The notes under the pieces: model-generated
The model's database searches: none
The model's input: the letters and a program-made list of their open reading frames with translations, nothing else
What the model was told of the DNA's origin: nothing
Translations under genes and position numbers: made by a program
Source of the DNA: CAZNNH01 sp964574335
Lineage (GTDB): Bacteria > Acidobacteriota > Vicinamibacteria > Fen-336
Assembly (NCBI GenBank): GCA_964574335.1
Contig: CAZNNH010000012.1
Coordinates: 1 to 64,000, forward strand
Length of the DNA: 64,000 bases
Reading direction: 5' to 3'
In this document: positions 41,892 through 51,131 of the stretch, one piece after another
Layout of the letters: each line of letters begins with the position of its first letter
How positions within the stretch are numbered: the stretch's first letter is position 1

Positions 41892-43445
41892 ATGAGCCGG
41901 GCTCGGGCGCTGATGGTCCTCGGCACCGCCTCCCACGTCGGCAAGTCGGTGCTCACCGCCGCGCTGTGCCGGATCCTGCGGCAGGACGGCTACCGCGTGG
42001 TGCCGTTCAAGGCCCAGAACATGGCCCTCAACTCCGCCGCCACGCCGGAGGGCCTGGAGATCGGCCGCGCCCAGGCCGTGCAGGCCGAGGCGGCGGGCGT
42101 GCCGCCGTCGGTGGACATGAACCCGGTGCTGCTCAAGCCGTGCGCGGACGCCCGGTCGCAGCTCGTGCTGCTCGGCCGGGTGGCCGGAGAGGTCGACGCC
42201 CGCGACTACCACCAGCGGCGGACCCGCCAGGTCTTCCGTCTGGTCCGCGAGAGCTACGAGCGCCTGGCGGCCTCTCACGACGTGATCGTCCTCGAAGGCG
42301 CCGGCTCTCCGGCGGAGGTCAACCTCCGTGACGGCGACATCGTCAACATGCGGATGGCGCGGGCGGCCGGCGCCTCCTGCCTGCTGGTCGCCGACATCGA
42401 CCGGGGCGGCGTCTTCGCCTCCCTGGTCGGCACCCTGGCGCTGCTCCCCGCGGCCGACCGGCGGCGGATCCGCGGCTTCGTCGTCAATCGCTTCCGAGGC
42501 GACGCCTCGCTGTTCACGCCCGGCGTCACCTTCCTCGAGCGCCGGCTGGCGCGGCCCTGCCTCGGCGTGGTGCCGTACCTCCGCGACCTCGGGATCGAGG
42601 AGGAGGACGGCGTCGCAGTCCCGGACCGAAGAACCGTCGATCGCTGCTGGCCGGAGGAGCACGGGCGGGGCCGGCGGCTCCGCGTCGGCGTGGTCGGGCT
42701 CCCGCGGATGGCCAACTTCACCGACTTCGACCCGCTGGCAGCCGAGCCGTCGCTGGCCCTCGCCTTCGTCACCCGCGCCGAGGACCTCCGCCGCGCCGAC
42801 GTCGTGATCATGCCCGGCTCCAAGCAGACGCTGGACGACCTCGCCTGGCTGAAGCGCGAGGGCTTCGCCGCCGCCGTCAAGGCCCATGCGGCCCGACGGG
42901 GTCTCGTGATCGGCGTCTGTGGCGGCCTGCAGATGCTGGGCCGCGGGATCGCCGACGACGCCGGCCTCGAGGGGGGCGGCCGGGCGCGCGGTCTGGGTCT
43001 GCTGGGGATCCGGACCGTCCTGGGAGGAGAGAAGGTGACCCGGCGGGCGCGCGCGGTGCTCGAGAAGAAGACCCTCTTCGGCCGGCGCGTGGCCGCGACA
43101 TCCGTCGAGGGCTACGAGATCCACCTCGGGACGACCCTCTACGACTCCGGAACCGAGGCGCTCTTCCGCCTCACCCGCGAGGGCGAGACCACCGAGGTGG
43201 GCGACGGGGCGAGGAGTGCCGACGGCCGCGTGGTCGGCAGCTACCTGCACGGCCTCTTCGACGGCGACGCCTTCCGCCACGCGCTGGTGCGCGCGCTGCG
43301 CGCGTCCGCCGGGCTGTCCCGGCCTGCCGCCCTCTGCCGCTACACCGCCGAGCGACAGCGGCGCTTCGACCGGATGGCCGCGCACTTCCGCGCCGCCCTC
43401 GACGTCCCGCAGATCGAGGCCTGGCTCCAGGAGGGGCGATGCTGA
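41892..43445 (+). CDS. cobQ: Cobyric acid synthase
   Basis: The 517-residue amidotransferase catalyses the four amidations of adenosylcobyrinic a,c-diamide to adenosylcobyric acid using glutamine and ATP. The N-terminal ATP-binding domain starts LMVLGTASHVGKSVLTAAL and contains VPFKAQNMALNS and VLEGAGSPAEVNLR, classic CobQ motifs. The C-terminal class I glutaminase-like domain has Cys343 in GVCGGLQMLG and His453 in SYLHGLF. It starts 7 bases after btuB. It is the only de novo corrin-pathway enzyme in an otherwise salvage/transport operon, so earlier pathway genes may lie elsewhere or the cell may remodel imported precursors. Confidence 0.95.
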   Translation: MSRARALMVLGTASHVGKSVLTAALCRILRQDGYRVVPFKAQNMALNSAATPEGLEIGRAQAVQAEAAGVPPSVDMNPVLLKPCADARSQLVLLGRVAGEVDARDYHQRRTRQVFRLVRESYERLAASHDVIVLEGAGSPAEVNLRDGDIVNMRMARAAGASCLLVADIDRGGVFASLVGTLALLPAADRRRIRGFVVNRFRGDASLFTPGVTFLERRLARPCLGVVPYLRDLGIEEEDGVAVPDRRTVDRCWPEEHGRGRRLRVGVVGLPRMANFTDFDPLAAEPSLALAFVTRAEDLRRADVVIMPGSKQTLDDLAWLKREGFAAAVKAHAARRGLVIGVCGGLQMLGRGIADDAGLEGGGRARGLGLLGIRTVLGGEKVTRRARAVLEKKTLFGRRVAATSVEGYEIHLGTTLYDSGTEALFRLTREGETTEVGDGARSADGRVVGSYLHGLFDGDAFRHALVRALRASAGLSRPAALCRYTAERQRRFDRMAAHFRAALDVPQIEAWLQEGRC

Positions 43446-43981
43446 CGCTCGTGCTCGGCGGTGCCCGGAGCGGCAAGAGCCGCTACGCGCAGTCGCTGTG
43501 CGCCGGCCGTGACGTGGTGTTCGTGGCCACGGCCCGCGACCAGGGAGATCCCGAGTGGCGGGCGCGCATCGCACGCCACCGTGAGGACCGGCCGCCGGGC
43601 TGGCGCACGGTCGAGGCGCCGGGCGACCTCGCGACCGTGCTGGCCGGCGTGGAACCGCCCTCGGTCGCCCTGGTCGACTGCCTGGGCCTCTGGGTCTCGA
43701 ACCTGATGGAGGCGCGGTCTGCCTCTCCCGCCCACGAGGTCGAGGCGCACGTGCTCGGGGCGCTCGAGGGCGTGCTCGACGCGACCGCCGGCCGCGACGT
43801 CGCGATGGTCAGCAACGAGGTCGGCGGCGCCACGGTGCCCGAGCACCCCGTCGCGCGGCGCTTCCGCGACCTGCTGGGTTTCGCGAACCAGGCAGTGGCG
43901 CGACGGGCCGACCGGGTCGTGCTGGTGGTGGCGGGCCTGCCGCTGGTGCTGAAGGAAGACGAGAGGGGAGGTCGCGGATGA
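43439..43981 (+). CDS. cobU: Adenosylcobinamide kinase / cobinamide-phosphate guanylyltransferase
   Basis: The 180-residue bifunctional enzyme phosphorylates adenosylcobinamide and then attaches GMP to give AdoCbi-GDP. The P-loop LGGARSGKSRYAQ is at the start, the guanylylated histidine lies in RIARHREDRPPGWRT, and the family signature VSNEVGGATVPEHPVARRFR follows. It overlaps cobQ by 7 bases and btuF by 4 (ATGA), showing tight operon coupling. Also named cobP in other species. Confidence 0.95.
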   Translation: MLTLVLGGARSGKSRYAQSLCAGRDVVFVATARDQGDPEWRARIARHREDRPPGWRTVEAPGDLATVLAGVEPPSVALVDCLGLWVSNLMEARSASPAHEVEAHVLGALEGVLDATAGRDVAMVSNEVGGATVPEHPVARRFRDLLGFANQAVARRADRVVLVVAGLPLVLKEDERGGRG

Positions 43982-44835
43982 GAAGACTGTGCCTGGTCGC
44001 GCTCGTGTCAGTGCTGGTCACGACCCTCGCCCCGGCGGCGCACGCCGCGCCGCCGCAGCGCATCGTCTCGACCGCCCCCAGCGTGACCGAGACGCTCTTC
44101 GCCCTCGGTGCCGGCGAGCGGGTGGTGGGCGTGACCACGTTCTGCCGCCACCCCGAAGCTGCCCTGGTCAAGCCCAAGATCGGCGGCTACACCACGCCCA
44201 GCCTGGAGGCCATCCTCGCCCTCGAGCCCGACCTGGTCATCGTGGGCGACGCCGGAGGCCTGACCCGCCGCCTCACCGCTCTGGGCGTGCCGACGCTGGA
44301 GGTCCAGCCCGTGAGCCTGGCTTCCATCAATGCGTCGATCCGCGCGATCGGGGACCGCATCGGCGAGCCGGAGCGGGGCGAGGCGCTGGTCGCGCGCATC
44401 GCCGCCCAGCGCGCCGAGGTGACGCGCGCCGTCGCGGGCCGGTCGCGGCCGCGGGTGCTGCTGCTCCTGGGGCACTCGTCCGACCCGCGGGCGAGCTTCT
44501 TTGCGGCGGGGCCGGGGAGCTTCCTCGGCGAGATGCTCGAAGCCGCGGGGGGAGTCAACGTCCTCGCGGGGGTGGGGACGCCGTACCCGAGGGTCTCCGT
44601 CGAGGAGGTGATCGGCCGCGACCCCGACGTGATCCTGGAGGTCGTCAGCCCGCCGGCCGAGGCAGACCAGGCGGCGGAGCGGGCGCGCCGGCTCTGGTCC
44701 GCGTACCCCAGCCTGCGAGCGGTCCGTCGCGGCGCGATCCGGGTGGTGGTGGACGACACGATCCTGCAGCCGGGGCCGCGGGTCGGCGAGAAGATCGCCG
44801 TCCTGGCCGCCGCCCTGCAAGGAGGGCGGCCGTGA
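43978..44835 (+). CDS. btuF: Periplasmic cobalamin-binding protein of an ABC importer
   Basis: The 285-residue protein has a signal peptide (CLVALVSVLVTTLAPAAHA) and the class III substrate-binding fold of BtuF: RIVSTAPSVTETLFALGAGE, VVGVTTFCRHP, LEAILALEPDLVIVG, and a C-terminal DVILEVVSPP. It captures corrinoid delivered by the TonB receptor and passes it to the BtuCD transporter encoded next. Start and stop overlap its neighbours (ATGA with cobU, GTGA with btuD). FepB/FhuD-type iron-binding proteins share the fold, but the B12 context settles the assignment. Confidence 0.92.
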   Translation: MRRLCLVALVSVLVTTLAPAAHAAPPQRIVSTAPSVTETLFALGAGERVVGVTTFCRHPEAALVKPKIGGYTTPSLEAILALEPDLVIVGDAGGLTRRLTALGVPTLEVQPVSLASINASIRAIGDRIGEPERGEALVARIAAQRAEVTRAVAGRSRPRVLLLLGHSSDPRASFFAAGPGSFLGEMLEAAGGVNVLAGVGTPYPRVSVEEVIGRDPDVILEVVSPPAEADQAAERARRLWSAYPSLRAVRRGAIRVVVDDTILQPGPRVGEKIAVLAAALQGGRP

Positions 44836-45596
44836 CCGCGATCGAGGCCCGCGGGCTCGGGTTCGCGTACGGCCGGCGCGACGCGCTGCAGGACATCGAC
44901 GTCGCGGTCGGCCGGGGCGAGCTGGTCGCCGTCGGCGGCCGCAACGGCGCCGGCAAGTCGACGCTGGCCCGCATCCTCTCGGGCCTGCTGGGCGGGTACA
45001 CCGGGGAGGTGCAGCTCCTCGGGCGCGCGCTGCGCTCCTGGAAGGGCTCAGCGCTCGCCCGGCGGGTCGCCCACCTGGCGCAGCAAGCGGAGGTCCCGTT
45101 CCCCTACCGGGCCGGCGAGATCGTCCTCATGGGACGTCTCCCGCACCGGCGGCCCGGCCAGCTCTTCGACCGCGCGGAGGACCTCCAGGTCGCGCGCGAG
45201 TCGCTGGCGAGCGTGGGCGCCACGGCCCTCGCCGACCGGCCCTTCGGCGAGCTGAGCGGCGGGGAGCGCCAGCTCGTGCTGCTGGCGAGCGCGCTGGCCC
45301 AGCGGCCGGAAGTGCTGGTCCTCGACGAGCCCACGACCTTTCTCGACCTCCATCACCGTCTGGCCTTCGCCCGCCTCTTGCAGCGGCTACGGGACGAGCA
45401 CGGTCTCACGATCCTGGTCGTCACCCACGACATCGCCCTCGCCGCCGCCTTCTGTGATCGGCTGCTGCTGCTCAAGTCCGGGCGGATCGCCTTCGACCTC
45501 CGAAACAACGGGGATGGCCGCGTGCCGCTCACGCCCGACGTCCTGGCGAGCGCGTTCGATCTGCCCCCCGGCGAGGACGCCCGGGTGTACGCGTGA
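44832..45596 (+). CDS. btuD: ABC transporter ATP-binding protein for cobalamin
   Basis: The 254-residue ATPase has Walker A GRNGAGKSTLARIL, Q-loop HLAQQAEVPFPYRAGE, signature LSGGERQLVLLASALAQRP, Walker B VLVLDEPTTFLDLHH and the switch histidine in VVTHDIALAA. It powers corrinoid import with BtuC. It starts at GTG 44832 within a GTGA overlap with btuF; the open frame extends far upstream, but that part is antisense-like filler in another frame of btuF. FecE/FhuC-type proteins are close relatives. Confidence 0.93.
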   Translation: MTAIEARGLGFAYGRRDALQDIDVAVGRGELVAVGGRNGAGKSTLARILSGLLGGYTGEVQLLGRALRSWKGSALARRVAHLAQQAEVPFPYRAGEIVLMGRLPHRRPGQLFDRAEDLQVARESLASVGATALADRPFGELSGGERQLVLLASALAQRPEVLVLDEPTTFLDLHHRLAFARLLQRLRDEHGLTILVVTHDIALAAAFCDRLLLLKSGRIAFDLRNNGDGRVPLTPDVLASAFDLPPGEDARVYA

Positions 45597-46606
45597 GCGG
45601 CGTCGGACTGACCGCGCGCCGGGCGACGCTCACAATCGCCGCCTGCGGCGTGCTCCTCACCCTCGCGCTGCTGCTTTGCCCCTTGATCGGCCCGAGGCGG
45701 ATCGACCTCGCCCTCGCCCTCGCGGGGCCCGGGACGCCCGACCACGACATCGTGTTCGGCGCGCGCCTCCCGCGTACGCTGTTTGCCGCCCTCGCCGGCG
45801 GGCTGCTCGCCGCCGCCGGCGTCTCGTTCCAGGCGGTGCTCCGCAACCCCCTCGCCAGCCCTTTCACCCTCGGCATCTCCGGCGGCGCGTCGCTCGGCGC
45901 CGTGATCGCCATCCGGCTCGGCTGGGAGCGGTCTCTCGGCCCCCTGCCCGCCGTTCCGGCGGCCGCGCTGGCCGGCGCCCTCGCGGTGGTGGCCATCGTC
46001 GCCGCGCTTTCGGCCTCGCGGCGTCGCTTCACGCCGGTCACGCTCCTGCTCGCGGGTGTGATCGTCAACTTCATCTGCTCGAGCCTGATCCTGCTCGTCC
46101 ACTGCCTGGCCGACCTGGCCCACTCCTTCGTGATGGTGCGCTGGACGATGGGCGCCCTCGACCTCATGGGGTACCAGCCGCTCGGGCCGGCGCTGGTGAT
46201 CGCCCTCCTCGGCTTCGCGCTGCTGCTGCCGACGCTCGGCCATCTCGATGTGATGAGCGTGGGTGAGGACTGGGCCCGGAGCCGCGGCACGGATGTGCGC
46301 CGCGTGGCCACGCGACAGTATCTGGGCGCTTCGCTGCTCACCGCCGCGGTGGTCGCCTACGCCGGCCCGATCGGCTTCGTGGGCCTGATCGTCCCCCACA
46401 CGCTGCGGCTCGTCGTCGGCGCGGACCACCGCCGGCTCTTCCCCGCCTCGCTCCTCGCGGGCGGCGCCTTCCTGGTGACCTGCGACACCGTGGCGCGCAC
46501 CGTCTTCGCCCCGGTGGAGCTGCCGGTCGGCGTGGTCACGGCCCTCCTGGGCGGGCCCTTCTTCCTGTGGCTGCTGCTCGCCCGCGGCCGCGAGGTCTTC
46601 TTCTGA
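45593..46606 (+). CDS. btuC: FecCD/BtuC-family ABC permease for cobalamin
   Basis: The 337-residue protein has about nine to ten membrane helices. Family motifs are LPRTLFAALAGGLLAAAGVS, QAVLRNPLASPFTLGISGGA, the cytoplasmic coupling region GTDVRRV, and YAGPIGFVGLIVPHTLRLVVG. It forms the inner-membrane channel for corrinoid with BtuD. GTG 45593 overlaps btuD by 4 bases. The intergenic distance to cobT is 13 bases, so it stays in the same operon. Confidence 0.93.
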   Translation: MSGVGLTARRATLTIAACGVLLTLALLLCPLIGPRRIDLALALAGPGTPDHDIVFGARLPRTLFAALAGGLLAAAGVSFQAVLRNPLASPFTLGISGGASLGAVIAIRLGWERSLGPLPAVPAAALAGALAVVAIVAALSASRRRFTPVTLLLAGVIVNFICSSLILLVHCLADLAHSFVMVRWTMGALDLMGYQPLGPALVIALLGFALLLPTLGHLDVMSVGEDWARSRGTDVRRVATRQYLGASLLTAAVVAYAGPIGFVGLIVPHTLRLVVGADHRRLFPASLLAGGAFLVTCDTVARTVFAPVELPVGVVTALLGGPFFLWLLLARGREVFF

Positions 46607-46619
46607 AAGGCGAGCCCCC

Positions 46620-47693
46620 TTGCTCACTCTCTCCGACGTCCTGTCTCGGATCGAGCCCGCGGACCAGCCATCCATGACCGAGGCGCTCGAGCGCCAGCGG
46701 TTCCTCACCAAGCCGGCGGGCGCGCTGGGCATGCTGGAGGCCCTCAGCGTGCGCCTCGCCGGCATCACCCGAAGCGCGCGGCCGCGGTTCGGGCGCTCGG
46801 TGATCTTGGTGGCCGCGGCCAGCCACGGCATCGCCGAAGGCGAGCCGGTGAGCGCCTATCCGCCCTCCGTGACCGCGCAGATGGTCGCCAATTTCGCCGC
46901 GGGCGGCGCGGCCATCAACGTGCTCGCGCGTGTTGTTGGTGGCGAGCTGCTGCTGGTGGACGCGGGCGTGTCGCCGGATCCGGGGCCGCTCCCAGGCGTG
47001 CGGCGCGAGCGCCTGGCCGCGGGCACCCGCAGCTTCCTGCGTGAGCCGGCCATGCCCCGCGCGCACGCCGAACGCATCCTGGAGGCGGGCGCCGCGCTGG
47101 CGATGGAGCTGGCGGGTGAGGGGACGCTGCTGCTGGCGCTCGGCGAGATGGGCATCGGCAACACGACCGCTGCCGCCGCCATCGCGGCCGCGATGACCGG
47201 TTGCTCGGCCGCCGAGGCCACCGGCCGGGGCACGATGGTCGACGACGCCGGCCTGGCCCGAAAGCGCGCCGCCGTCGCCGAGGCGCTGCGCCGGCACGCG
47301 CCGGACCCAGGCGACCCGATCGGCGTCCTGGCTGCGGTCGGCGGCTACGAGATCGGCTTCCTGACCGGCTGCTGCCTGGGCGCGGCGGCCTGCCGGGTGC
47401 CCGTGGTCCTGGACGGCTTCATCACCGGGGCGGCGGCGTTGCTCGCGGCTGCGCTCGCGCCCGCCGCGGCAGACAGCCTCATCGCCAGCCACCGCTCCGC
47501 GGAGCAGGGACATGCCGTCGTGCTCCGCCACCTCGGTCTCGATCCCCTTCTCGACCTCGGCCTGCGGCTCGGGGAGGGCAGCGGCGCGGCGCTCGCCCTG
47601 CCGATCGTCAGCGCCGCCGCGCGCACGCTGGACGAGATGGCGACCTTCGGCGACGCGGGCGTGGACGGACGCAGCGCGACAGGGCCATCGTGA
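46620..47693 (+). CDS. cobT: Nicotinate-nucleotide:dimethylbenzimidazole phosphoribosyltransferase
   Basis: The 357-residue enzyme makes alpha-ribazole phosphate, the activated lower ligand of cobalamin. Signatures include RQRFLTKPAGALGMLEALSV, ASHGIAEGEPVSAYPPSVTAQMV (split here as two adjacent motifs), LGEMGIGNTTAAAAI, and the C-terminal LGEGSGAALALPIV with the catalytic glutamate. The first in-frame start is TTG 46620, preceded by AAGGCGAG. The next ATG (46674) would remove part of the conserved N-terminus, so TTG is preferred. It overlaps cobS by 4 bases. Confidence 0.93.
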   Translation: MLTLSDVLSRIEPADQPSMTEALERQRFLTKPAGALGMLEALSVRLAGITRSARPRFGRSVILVAAASHGIAEGEPVSAYPPSVTAQMVANFAAGGAAINVLARVVGGELLLVDAGVSPDPGPLPGVRRERLAAGTRSFLREPAMPRAHAERILEAGAALAMELAGEGTLLLALGEMGIGNTTAAAAIAAAMTGCSAAEATGRGTMVDDAGLARKRAAVAEALRRHAPDPGDPIGVLAAVGGYEIGFLTGCCLGAAACRVPVVLDGFITGAAALLAAALAPAAADSLIASHRSAEQGHAVVLRHLGLDPLLDLGLRLGEGSGAALALPIVSAAARTLDEMATFGDAGVDGRSATGPS

Positions 47694-48457
47694 GGCCGCT
47701 CTTGCTTCTCCGGGATCTCGGTGTCGCCGTGCGGTTCCTGACGGTGTTCTCCTGGCCGGGCGTCCCTCCCTCCGATCCCGCGGCCGTGGCCCGCTCGGCG
47801 TGGGCCTTCCCGCTCGCCGGTCTCGCGGTGGGCGCGTGTTCGGCGCTCGCGGGCGTCGCCGCCGAGCCGCTCTTCGGAAAACCGCTGCACGTGATCGCCG
47901 CGGTCGCCGTCTCGGCGATCGTCACCGGCGGCCTCCACCTCGACGGCCTGGCCGACAGCGCCGACGCCCTGTTCTCGTGGCGGCCGCGGGAGAAGAAGCT
48001 CGAGATCCTCCGTGACAGCCGTATCGGTACCATGGGAGCTCTGGCGCTCGTCCTCGTGCTGGCGACGAAGCTCGGTGCGCTGCTGGCGCTCGGGGCTTCC
48101 TGGTGGAAGGGGGCGCTCATTGCTCCCGTGTACGGCCGCTGGTCCGTTGTGTACGGCATGGCCTTCTTCCCGCCGGCGCGTCCGGACGGCCTCGGCGCCG
48201 GCATTCGCTCGCGGCTGAGAGTCGGCCACCTGGCGCCCGCGACGCTCCTGGCCCTGTCCGTCGGCGCGGCGCTCTCACCCGCGCTGACAGCGCTCCTCGC
48301 CTTGGTGGTGGTCGCCGTCACGCACGCCACGGCGCGGGCGATGACGCGTTCTCTCGGCGGTCTGACGGGCGACACCTACGGCGCCCTCAGCGAGATCGCC
48401 GAGGTGACCGTCCTCCTGGGTTGGTTGGCACTGCTGCGCCGGATGGCGCTCGGCTGA
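47690..48457 (+). CDS. cobS: Adenosylcobinamide-GDP ribazoletransferase
   Basis: The 255-residue membrane enzyme joins AdoCbi-GDP to alpha-ribazole, the last step of cobalamin assembly. The family motif GGLHLDGLADSADALFS is present, followed by LEILRDSRIGTMGALALVL and several hydrophobic helices. It ends with GGLTGDTYGALSEIAEVTVLL, a CobS hallmark. GTG 47690 sits in a GTGA overlap with cobT. It closes the operon; cobC and bluB are not present, so the phosphatase and lower-ligand genes must lie elsewhere or be replaced. Confidence 0.94.
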   Translation: MRPLLLLRDLGVAVRFLTVFSWPGVPPSDPAAVARSAWAFPLAGLAVGACSALAGVAAEPLFGKPLHVIAAVAVSAIVTGGLHLDGLADSADALFSWRPREKKLEILRDSRIGTMGALALVLVLATKLGALLALGASWWKGALIAPVYGRWSVVYGMAFFPPARPDGLGAGIRSRLRVGHLAPATLLALSVGAALSPALTALLALVVVAVTHATARAMTRSLGGLTGDTYGALSEIAEVTVLLGWLALLRRMALG

Positions 48458-48596
48458 GGTCAGAAGCTGAAGCCGACCCCGTCGCCGGCGATGCGGCGCA
48501 GCCCCGCCTGGCCGGGAGCGTCGAGAGACGGCGGAGGTCGAGTCAACGTGGTATCGTGTCGAGGTCACTCCGCTCGGCCCTTCCGAGGAAGATCGA

Positions 48597-50585
48597 ATGA
48601 GCTGCCTCGCTCGGCACGTATCGGCCGGTGGCGGCGCGCCGGCTGCTGTGGCCGCTCTCGGCCTCTGCTTGACCCTCTCGGCGGCCGCTGCGCTTCCGGC
48701 GGCGGACACACCCTCGGCGAGCGTCCCGGGCGACTACGTCTGCGGACCGATGCTCGAGGGGTCGGCGAGGTTCCTCGTCGCCATGCTCGATCCGTTCACC
48801 GGCCTCCCCTACGACCAGTTGCGCTGCCAGTGCCGCTGGCCATCGGCCGGGGGCGTCTGCCAGTCCGCCGGCGTGCTCCCCCAACTGGCCGATGCCGAGA
48901 TCACGCCGTTCGCTCAGTCGACGCCGGCCGCCGTCGACTGGCGATTCGTGGACGACCTCGCCGGAGCGGGCCCGACGCTGCTCTACGCTCTGGAGCTGGC
49001 GGTCCATCTCTCCCCGACGAACCAGTTCGGAGGTCTGATCTGGGGCGCCACCGCGGACGTCTCACGCTACGATCGCCTGCGCATTCGCTACCGCACCGCG
49101 ACGCCGGCCAGCACGTTCGAGCTCAAGCTCAACTCCGGGCTGTCCGACGCCGTCCGCGAGCAGGTCGTTCACTTGCCCGGCAGCCCCGCCGACGGGAGCT
49201 GGCGGGACGAGACGTTCACGGTGGCCACCGATTTCGCGGGGACCGACGCCGCCCACCTCAACTACCTGGTGGTGGCGACGAGCCTTGGGCTCGCCGGCGG
49301 ACCCGAGGCCACCCTCTGGGTCGACCACCTGGCGTTCCTGGCGGATCCGGCCCGCGCGGCAGACTGCTCCGTGACGATCGACTGCGGTGACGACCCCAAC
49401 TGCTATCCCGATCTGTCTCGCTACGAGCCGTTCACCGGCGCCGTCAACGTAGCCAACGCCCTCGCGGTGCTCACCCTGCTCCCAGAGGCCGGCCTCCTGT
49501 CCGAGGTCGAGGCGGAAGGACGCGTCGCGACGATCCTGGCGAGTCTGGGAGCGACGCCCCGAGTCGACGGCTGGATGCAGGACTGGCACAGCCCGGTGTC
49601 GCTGATGCCGCTCTCCACCAACCGCGTCGGCAGCTTGACCGACCTGCCCCAGCTCTACGCCGCCCTGATGGTGGTCGAGGAGAGCCGCCCGGCCCTGGCG
49701 GCGACGGCATCAGCCCTGCGAAGCGGGATGTTCGACCTCTCCGATCTCTTCGATCGGCGCTCGGACGGCGGCTGCCCGGGCGAGCTGCACTGGGCAAAGA
49801 ACCTCTGCACGGGGCGAGAGCCCGGGGTCCTCGAGTACTTCGGCAACGACGCCTTGCTCGGGGAGTTCCTCGCCGTCGCGACGGGGGCCGCGCCTCCCGA
49901 CCTCTGGTCCGGATGCCTCTCCCGGAAGGGGTGCGAGCTGCGGGGGCAAGCCGGGTACCGGTGGTACACGACGGGCGCCTTTTCCTGTGGCACGAGCGTC
50001 ATCCCAGCCGCGGAGACCGGCGGCCCGTTCCTGCAGCTCGCTCCGATCACGTATCTCGACGCCGACCGGCTGCCGATCGGCGGGCTCTCGATCGCCGACT
50101 CGGCCGCCGCCATGCTGGCCGCGCAACGTGACTGGGCCGCCGGCCAGGGCCTCGCCGTCTGGGGCTGGGCCAACCAATCCGACGCCGCCTCCTGCGACTA
50201 CCTCACCTGCGAGCGCTTCACGCCCGAGGTGGCCACGCCATACGTCTGCGGGATGGGGCTGGCGCTGCCACAGACGGGCCTGGCCCAGAGCTGCGCCGAG
50301 AACCTCGCCGCCTTCGACGCCCTCGGCGCGTCGGCGCCCCTCGACACCGGGACGGTGGCCCACGACTTCGGCCTGCGGGATGCGTGGAACCAGGCCACGA
50401 GGACGAGCCGTCAGGACGGCTATCTCTACCTCGACACCGGCTGGCTCGCCCTCGGCGCGCTCAACGCCTGCCACGGCGAGCTGGTGCGGCGGCGGTTCGC
50501 CGCGCACCCCGTCGCGGTCGCCGGCTACGCTTCGCTCGCCGGCCTCGGGCTCCCCTGTCCGGTGGAGCCCACGGTCGGGCGATGA
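48597..50585 (+). CDS. Secreted glucoamylase-like protein with CBM-like N-terminal domain
   Basis: The 662-residue protein has a signal peptide, a beta-sandwich resembling a CBM11-type carbohydrate-binding domain (about 100-250: VDWRFVDDLAGAGPTLLYAL through ATLWVDHLAFL), and a helical C-terminal domain (about 280-655). The helical domain is arranged like glucoamylase-type (alpha/alpha)6 proteins (GLAVWGWANQSDAASCDYLT, FTPEVATPYVCGMGLALPQ, YLYLDTGWLALGALNACHGE). Several cysteines suggest disulphides. It probably binds or cleaves a beta-glucan-like polysaccharide; family and substrate are uncertain. ATG 48597 has GAGGA eight bases upstream. It is 139 bases downstream of cobS and not obviously coupled to it. 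Confidence 0.6.
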   Translation: MSCLARHVSAGGGAPAAVAALGLCLTLSAAAALPAADTPSASVPGDYVCGPMLEGSARFLVAMLDPFTGLPYDQLRCQCRWPSAGGVCQSAGVLPQLADAEITPFAQSTPAAVDWRFVDDLAGAGPTLLYALELAVHLSPTNQFGGLIWGATADVSRYDRLRIRYRTATPASTFELKLNSGLSDAVREQVVHLPGSPADGSWRDETFTVATDFAGTDAAHLNYLVVATSLGLAGGPEATLWVDHLAFLADPARAADCSVTIDCGDDPNCYPDLSRYEPFTGAVNVANALAVLTLLPEAGLLSEVEAEGRVATILASLGATPRVDGWMQDWHSPVSLMPLSTNRVGSLTDLPQLYAALMVVEESRPALAATASALRSGMFDLSDLFDRRSDGGCPGELHWAKNLCTGREPGVLEYFGNDALLGEFLAVATGAAPPDLWSGCLSRKGCELRGQAGYRWYTTGAFSCGTSVIPAAETGGPFLQLAPITYLDADRLPIGGLSIADSAAAMLAAQRDWAAGQGLAVWGWANQSDAASCDYLTCERFTPEVATPYVCGMGLALPQTGLAQSCAENLAAFDALGASAPLDTGTVAHDFGLRDAWNQATRTSRQDGYLYLDTGWLALGALNACHGELVRRRFAAHPVAVAGYASLAGLGLPCPVEPTVGR

Positions 50586-50639
50586 TGACGCTGGCCCGCT
50601 CGACGCTTCCGATGGTCCTGCCCCCTTCCTCTGCCGCGG

Positions 50640-50944
50640 CTGGAGATCGAAGATCAGCTCCCCGGACCCGTCGGCACGCGTGAGTCGCAGCTCCATGCCG
50701 CACACCTCGTAGACCTCGGCGCCCGGCAGCGTTCGGAGGTAGTCGAACTCGAGCCCCATGACGCCGGGGACCGGACATTCCATCCGGGTCGCGGCCAGCG
50801 GGGAGACGGAGATCCGCCCCGACTCGGCCCAATAGCCGCCGGCGGGGCCACCGTCGGCCCCATCGGGCCGGCTCCGTGGCACGCCGCCACGGCCAGAGCC
50901 AGCAGTGACACGAACATGGGCTTGAGGGGTCTCGACACCATCAT
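50640..50944 (-). pseudogene. META-domain lipoprotein, degenerate
   Basis: On the minus strand AGGAGG precedes a start near 50944-50938 that opens a lipoprotein signal (PMFVSLLALAVAACHG, lipobox Cys). In a different frame about 50 bases later there is a clear META/HslJ-like half domain: GGYWAESGRISVSPLAATRM, then VMGLEFDYLRTLPGAEVYEV and GMELRLTRADGSGELIFDLQ. The first half of the domain is missing, the two parts are out of frame, and no stop follows the domain end. This looks like a decayed gene. The remaining 50945-51131 shows no further gene. Confidence 0.55.
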
Positions 50945-51131
50945 TCCTCCTGCGGGCCGCACCGAGCGGCCGGGCACCACCAAGATAGAGGCCCGGCAGC
51001 CCGCTTGCCCCAGGGGACCCCAAGACTCTTCCAAACCCGTTGCGCAACCAGGAGACGCCCGAGGGTGATACCGAGCCCCCTCAGGCGGCAAATGGGGAGG
51101 AGTAGGGGGGCAGAGGGGGCGGAACCAGGAT

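Noticed and set aside
43989..44831. N-terminal extension of btuD by 281 codons
   Set aside because: This is a frame shadow of btuF. The GTGA overlap and the normal length of BtuD-type ATPases support GTG 44832.
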